This document shows positions 6,049 to 9,053 of a DNA stretch of 9,053 bases, one piece after another. Made by a program: the position numbers and the translations under genes. The DNA is taken from NCBI GenBank assembly GCA_030840615.1, contig JAVEEE010000351.1:1-9053 (forward strand), in the 5' to 3' direction. Within the stretch, counting starts at the first letter, position 1. The number at the start of each line of letters is the position of its first letter. Source of the stretch: Frankiaceae bacterium. Its GTDB lineage: Bacteria > Actinomycetota > Actinomycetes > JAFAQI01. The notes below the pieces were generated by a model. That model was not told the DNA's origin. It was given only the letters and a program-made list of their open reading frames with translations, and did not search any database.

Positions 6049-6528
6049 TCAGGAGACGTGCAGGCCCGAGGAGTCGTGCACCACGGCACCGCCGGGCGAG
6101 TAACCGGCGTCGGCGCAGACGCCTTGCGCCGCGGCAAGGGACGCCTCCGGCGCTTGCATGCCACCGTGCTGGCTGTCATAGACGAGATAGACGTCTGAGT
6201 TGTTGGAGTGGCCGACCATGCAGTAGCCCGCCGGCCCGGACGTGTAGACGTAGACGGTGTCCTCGGCCGACACCGGCAGTCGCTGACCGGCTGCAGCCAG
6301 CTCGGTTGCGGTGCCGTAAGCGGAGATGTTGTCCGTTGCGTAGCTCTCCTCCGCGACCGCCAGGTTCCGCAGGTCCGACCGCGCCGTAGCGTCGGCCGCC
6401 TTGCCCTTCTGATGGAGGAAGATCGGGATCGCAATACCCGCGAGGACGCCAACGATCACGATGATGACGAGCAGCTCGACGAGAGTGAAGCCGCCGTCGC
6501 GCTCGCTCTGCTGCTTGCGGGGTGTCAT
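6049..6528 (-). CDS. Type IV pilin-like protein (prepilin)
   Basis: A 159-residue prepilin. A short basic leader ending in RDGG is followed by FTLVELLVIIVIVGVLAGIA, the classic class III signal. Prepilin peptidase would cut between G13 and F14 and methylate F14; E18 is the conserved Glu5 of the mature chain. Residues 14-37 form the hydrophobic assembly helix, and the amphipathic continuation runs to about 65. A small globular head has cysteines C103 and C138 that could close a loop similar to the pilin D-region. No peptidase, assembly ATPase or platform protein is encoded in this window, so partners must lie elsewhere; it may be a minor pilin or pseudopilin. ATG 6528 is chosen because the leader then has the usual length; the frame is open to 6603, but that adds 25 unsuitable residues. 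A weak GAGA lies 6 nt before the ATG. It is downstream of the mannosyltransferase gene on the same strand. Confidence 0.87.
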   Translation of the reverse strand: MTPRKQQSERDGGFTLVELLVIIVIVGVLAGIAIPIFLHQKGKAADATARSDLRNLAVAEESYATDNISAYGTATELAAAGQRLPVSAEDTVYVYTSGPAGYCMVGHSNNSDVYLVYDSQHGGMQAPEASLAAAQGVCADAGYSPGGAVVHDSSGLHVS

Positions 6529-6675
6529 GGGTGATCTCGCTCGCTGTCCGGTGTGGGCTGGTGTGTCAGTAAAGGATCGGCCCCCATCACCCGTGGAGCA
6601 CATAGCCCGGCGTCGTCATCTCGGTAGTGCATCGTTTGGCCTAACGGTCGTTACGCCGAACGGAGCAGCGCAGCG
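6529..6675 (-). promoter_or_regulatory. 147-bp spacer between mannosyltransferase and pilin-like genes
   Basis: This is the longest non-coding stretch in the window; the others are at most about 55 bp. It must hold the end of the mannosyltransferase transcript and probably the pilin promoter. The outstanding element is the double dyad at 6633-6662. I find no -10 hexamer of good quality on the minus strand and no leaderless arrangement at the pilin ATG, which sets this gene apart from the others here. A cyclic-di-GMP riboswitch was considered and not supported. Frames through it show no convincing small gene. Confidence 0.5.
6633..6662. repeat. Double dyad CGTT-N6-AACG repeated twice, operator or hairpin
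   Basis: CGTT-N6-AACG occupies 6633-6646, then GT, then a second CGTT-N6-AACG at 6649-6662. The two units are 16 bp apart start to start, and the full 30 bp is itself an inverted repeat with 12 of 14 arm positions paired; the core is TAACG-GT-CGTTA at 6642-6653. It lies 13-43 bp past the mannosyltransferase stop and about 105-135 nt upstream of the pilin ATG. It may be an operator for a dimeric or cooperative repressor or activator of the pilin gene. It could instead act as an RNA hairpin ending the mannosyltransferase message, although no T-rich tract follows on the minus strand. The structure is seen directly; the role is inferred. Confidence 0.65.
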
Positions 6676-8262
6676 TCAGATCCAGCAGCCCGCGAGCTCG
6701 TGGTGCTCATTGCGATGTGGTGCGCCACAGGTCCAGTCGATCGGCCTCATCCGGTCGCGCCACTGGTCGGAGGTGATGACCTGGCCGGCCAGGACCGGGT
6801 AGAGCCAGGCGAAGTTGGCGATCACCGCAACCAGATAGGCACCCGCGACGGTCGCACCGACGGCTCGTCGAGCCTGCGACACGCCCGTTCGCCCGAGCAC
6901 CAGCCCGATCGCGAACGTCAGCGCAAGGATCATGAACGGCACCACTGGCAGCATGTAGAAGAGGAACATCGTGCGATGCGCGTGGTCCTCGTAGAACCAC
7001 GGCAGGTAGCCGGCAGCGAACGCTGCGAGGATGGCCGCGGCCCGCCAGTCGAGGCGCGCGATCATCCGCCAGCCAACGGCGATCAGCGCCGGGATCGTGG
7101 CCCACCAGATCGCCGGCGTGCCGACCCCGAGCACTTCTTGCGAGCAGCTCGCCGCCCCACACCCGTGCGGTGAGAGATAGATGTAGGCAACCGGCCGAGA
7201 GAGCAGCAGCCAGCCGTAGGGGCGGGACAGATAAGGATGCGCCGCGTCCAGACTGCTGTGGAAGTCATACATCTTGTGGTGGTAGCGGAGCCAGCCGTGC
7301 AGTACGGCGCGGTCATGGGCAAACCACGACTGGCCGGACCTGACGTAGAAGTCGTGCCCGTAGGCGTGCGCGCCGTCAGACGCAATCCAGCCGGTCCACG
7401 ATGCGGTGTAGACGATCACCGGCAGCAGCAGGAACGGCAGTAGCGCCACCAGTCCGTCCCGCACGACCATGTCGGCGAAGGGGCGCTCCGCTCCCGCTGT
7501 CCGGCGGGCGCCCCAGTCCCAGACCAGCGCGAGAAGCAGGAACACCGGGATCCAGAACAGCCCATCCCACTTGGTTGCGGTGGCAGCGCCGAGGCAGAAG
7601 GCACACACCCATCGCCACGGCCGCAGGCCGAGCCAGACACCGTTCGCCGTACCGGCTCGCTTGGTTTCGAGTGCTCGCGCGAGCCGCAGCCGACCCCGAT
7701 CCCGGTCGAGCAGCAGGGCGCCGAAGGCGGCCAGCACCCAGAACATCAGGAAGATGTCGAGCATCGACACCCGGCTCTGCACGAACTCCAGCCCGTCGAA
7801 GGTCAGCAGGAGTCCGGCGACACACCCGAGCAGTGTCGACCGGAACAGACGGCGTGCGATGCGCGCGACCATCAGGACGGCGAGGCTGCCGACGACGGCG
7901 GAGGAGAACCGCCAACCGAGCGGCGTGTTGCCGAACAGCTGCTCGCCCGCCGCGATCATCCACTTGCCCAAGGGCGGATGCACGACGAAACCCGGAGTGG
8001 AGTCGTGGGTGTTGGAGTCGAGCTCGACGCCGTGCTTGAGCAGGCTGAAGCTGTCGTGGGCGTAGTAGGCCTCGTCGAAGATCTTCGACCCCGGCCGGGT
8101 TATCCGCCAGAAGCGCATCAACGCGGCGACGCCGGCGATCGTCAGCGGCAGCAGCCAGCCCCACCATCCATCAACGGGCATCGGCCGAACGAGACGAGCA
8201 CGGATGCGGGCGGAAGCCTCGTGGTCTGCATCCGCGGCGCTCTTGACCGCGACGCCCGACAT
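6676..8262 (-). CDS. pmt: Polyprenyl-phosphate-mannose protein O-mannosyltransferase (Rv1002c-like PMT)
   Basis: A 528-residue GT39-type membrane enzyme with roughly ten or more hydrophobic segments. The catalytic acidic pair D63-E64 lies in KIFDEAYYAHD in the first extracytoplasmic loop, followed by VHPPLGKWMI (94-103), and RVSMLDIFLMF carries a further conserved aspartate. In actinobacteria this enzyme transfers mannose from polyprenyl-phosphate-mannose to Ser/Thr of proteins emerging from the Sec translocon. The divergent rsmI neighbour matches the Rv1002c/Rv1003 arrangement. Two ATGs are possible, 8271 and 8262. I prefer 8262 because a -10-like TACGAT stands 7 nt before it, giving a leaderless message, while the ATG at 8271 overlaps that hexamer; the longer form would add only three residues. 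Two cysteines near the end of the chain (in DWTCGAP and AGCWI) could form a disulfide. Function is well supported. Confidence 0.9.
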   Translation of the reverse strand: MSGVAVKSAADADHEASARIRARLVRPMPVDGWWGWLLPLTIAGVAALMRFWRITRPGSKIFDEAYYAHDSFSLLKHGVELDSNTHDSTPGFVVHPPLGKWMIAAGEQLFGNTPLGWRFSSAVVGSLAVLMVARIARRLFRSTLLGCVAGLLLTFDGLEFVQSRVSMLDIFLMFWVLAAFGALLLDRDRGRLRLARALETKRAGTANGVWLGLRPWRWVCAFCLGAATATKWDGLFWIPVFLLLALVWDWGARRTAGAERPFADMVVRDGLVALLPFLLLPVIVYTASWTGWIASDGAHAYGHDFYVRSGQSWFAHDRAVLHGWLRYHHKMYDFHSSLDAAHPYLSRPYGWLLLSRPVAYIYLSPHGCGAASCSQEVLGVGTPAIWWATIPALIAVGWRMIARLDWRAAAILAAFAAGYLPWFYEDHAHRTMFLFYMLPVVPFMILALTFAIGLVLGRTGVSQARRAVGATVAGAYLVAVIANFAWLYPVLAGQVITSDQWRDRMRPIDWTCGAPHRNEHHELAGCWI

Positions 8263-8269
8263 GAGCGCC

Positions 8270-8275
8270 ATCGTA
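8270..8275 (-). promoter_or_regulatory. Putative -10 element of the mannosyltransferase gene
   Basis: On the minus strand TACGAT is followed by 7 nt and the ATG at 8262. It matches TAnnnT well and shares its first two bases (TA, 8274-8275) with the opposing -10 of rsmI. No Shine-Dalgarno sequence is present, so translation would be leaderless or nearly so. If the ATG at 8271 were used instead, this hexamer would overlap the start codon and another promoter would be required. Confidence 0.5.
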
Positions 8276-8279
8276 GGTT
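8274..8279 (+). promoter_or_regulatory. Putative -10 element of rsmI, leaderless
   Basis: TAGGTT is followed by GAACGG and then the ATG at 8286, so transcription would start at the A of the start codon. The spacing is identical to that before the PAP2-like gene. A TTGACC at 8243-8248 lies 25 bp away, too far to be the partner -35. The element overlaps the minus-strand -10 by two bases. Confidence 0.58.
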
Positions 8280-8285
8280 GAACGG

Positions 8286-9053
8286 ATGCCCCTCGTTCTC
8301 GCAGCGACGCCGATCGGGAATGTTGCCGACGCCTCGCCGCGGCTTCGTGAGGTGCTCGCCACCGCGGACGTCGTCGCTGCCGAGGACACGCGCCGGCTCC
8401 GTCGCCTGGTCGGTGCCCTGGATGTCGAGCTGAGCGGGCGAGTCGTCTCCTATTACGACGCCGTGGAGCAGGCTCGGACGCCGGCGCTGCTCGAGGAGCT
8501 ACGCGCCGGCCGCACTGTCGTCCTCGTCACCGACGCGGGCATGCCCCTGGTGTCCGACCCCGGCTTTCGCCTGGTGAGCGCCGCCATCGCCGCGGGGCTT
8601 CAGGTGACCGTCGTACCAGGGCCTTCGGCGGTGCTGGCTGCGCTGGCCGTTTCCGGAATGCCTGCAGATCGCTGGAGCTTCGAGGGCTTTCTCCCGAGGA
8701 AGGCGGGCGAACGCCGGTCCCGTCTCGCGGAGCTCGCACCCGACGCGCGCACGTTGGTGCTGTTCGAAGCGCCGCACCGGCTCGCCGCCACCCTCACCGA
8801 TCTCGCCGAGGCGTTCGGCCCCTCCAGGCCGGCGGCCGTCTGCCGGGAGCTTTCGAAGACCTATGAAGAGGTACGCCGCGGATCGCTCGGCGAGCTCGCG
8901 ACCTGGGCCGGGGACGGTGTGCGCGGCGAGATCACGGTGGTCGTGGCAGGTGCCGTCGCGGCCATGCCGGTCGTCGATCCCGACGACCTTGCAGCCGCAG
9001 TCGGCGCATTGGTCGAGCAAGGTCTGAGCCGGCGCGACGCGGTCGACTCCGTG
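8286..9053 (+). CDS. rsmI: 16S rRNA (cytidine1402-2'-O)-methyltransferase RsmI, cut by the window end
   Basis: The first 256 residues are present and the frame is open to the last base; family members are usually about 270-290 residues, so roughly 15-35 are missing. It is a cytoplasmic SAM-dependent enzyme that 2'-O-methylates C1402 in the ribosomal P site. Tetrapyrrole-methylase-fold motifs are ATPIGN (7-12), AAEDTRRL, VTDAGMPLVSDPGF (82-95), VVPGPSAVLAALAVSGMP, FEGFLPRKAGERR, LFEAPHRL, CRELSKTYEEVRRG and GEITVVVAG. Where E. coli RsmI has HDHNE, this protein reads YDAVE, a variation I would not over-interpret. The ATG at 8286 gives a family-typical N-terminus with no extra residues and lies 6 nt after a -10 element. 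It is divergent from the mannosyltransferase. Confidence 0.94.
   Translation, partial: MPLVLAATPIGNVADASPRLREVLATADVVAAEDTRRLRRLVGALDVELSGRVVSYYDAVEQARTPALLEELRAGRTVVLVTDAGMPLVSDPGFRLVSAAIAAGLQVTVVPGPSAVLAALAVSGMPADRWSFEGFLPRKAGERRSRLAELAPDARTLVLFEAPHRLAATLTDLAEAFGPSRPAAVCRELSKTYEEVRRGSLGELATWAGDGVRGEITVVVAGAVAAMPVVDPDDLAAAVGALVEQGLSRRDAVDSV

Noticed and set aside
6030..6060. Intrinsic terminator between the PAP2-like and pilin-like genes
   Set aside because: Only a 4-bp GACG/CGTC pairing can be drawn across the two stops and no T-rich tract follows on either strand.
5361..6452. Long minus-strand open frame (363 codons) across the PAP2-like and pilin-like genes
   Set aside because: It overlaps two well-supported genes in other frames, and its Arg/Thr/Ser-rich translation has no recognisable motif.
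6570..6660. Cyclic-di-GMP class I riboswitch in the leader of the pilin-like gene
   Set aside because: Pilin genes are frequent targets and the minus strand has pieces such as GCCAAAC and GCCGGGCTATG, but the invariant GCAAAGC-type core and the paired helices in the right order are missing.
8243..8248. TTGACC as the -35 element of rsmI
   Set aside because: The distance to TAGGTT is 25 bp, far outside the usual 16-19 bp, and the sequence is inside the mannosyltransferase coding region.

Overview
The window is high-GC chromosomal DNA with dense gene packing, and it looks actinobacterial. Supporting signs are an F420-type luciferase-like enzyme of the Rv1855c kind, an HtrA/PepD-type membrane protease with an MprA/MprB-like two-component pair, a protein O-mannosyltransferase divergent from rsmI (the arrangement I recall for Rv1002c/Rv1003 in Mycobacterium tuberculosis), and start codons without Shine-Dalgarno sequences placed 6-8 nt after -10-like hexamers. 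I cannot name a genus. I see no mobile element, CRISPR array, tRNA or rRNA. No gene-free stretch exceeds 150 bp.

Layout, left to right: the last codons of a plus-strand gene (1-30); a convergent hemolysin III/TrhA-type seven-helix membrane protein (31-708, minus), whose stop abuts that of its neighbour; a divergent F420-type LLM oxidoreductase (756-1688); an apparent operon of HtrA-like protease (1743-2993), OmpR-family response regulator (2993-3688) and HAMP sensor kinase (3685-5187), with 1-nt and 4-nt overlaps; a PAP2/Aur1-like membrane protein with its own -10 (5208-6044); and convergent to it, a lone type IV pilin-like protein (6049-6528, minus). Upstream of the pilin is a 147-bp spacer with an elaborate inverted repeat, followed by the mannosyltransferase (6676-8262, minus) and the divergent, truncated rsmI (8286-9053 and beyond).

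The central stretch reads as an envelope-stress module: sensor kinase, response regulator and a membrane-anchored protease that handles damaged exported proteins. In front of the protease is an 11-bp-phased direct repeat (GTTCAG-N5-GTTCAG) placed as OmpR-family activator sites usually are, suggesting the operon regulates itself. The neighbours also concern the envelope (mannosylation of exported proteins, phospholipid-type chemistry, a pilin), but nothing in the sequence shows that they share regulation.

The least explained sequence is the double dyad at 6633-6662 (CGTT-N6-AACG twice, 2 bp apart) between the mannosyltransferase and the pilin. The second noteworthy pattern is architectural: six transcription units have a -10-like hexamer 6-8 nt before the start codon, and at the mannosyltransferase/rsmI junction two opposing -10 elements share one TA step. 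All assignments come from reading the sequence and from memory of protein families; no search was run.
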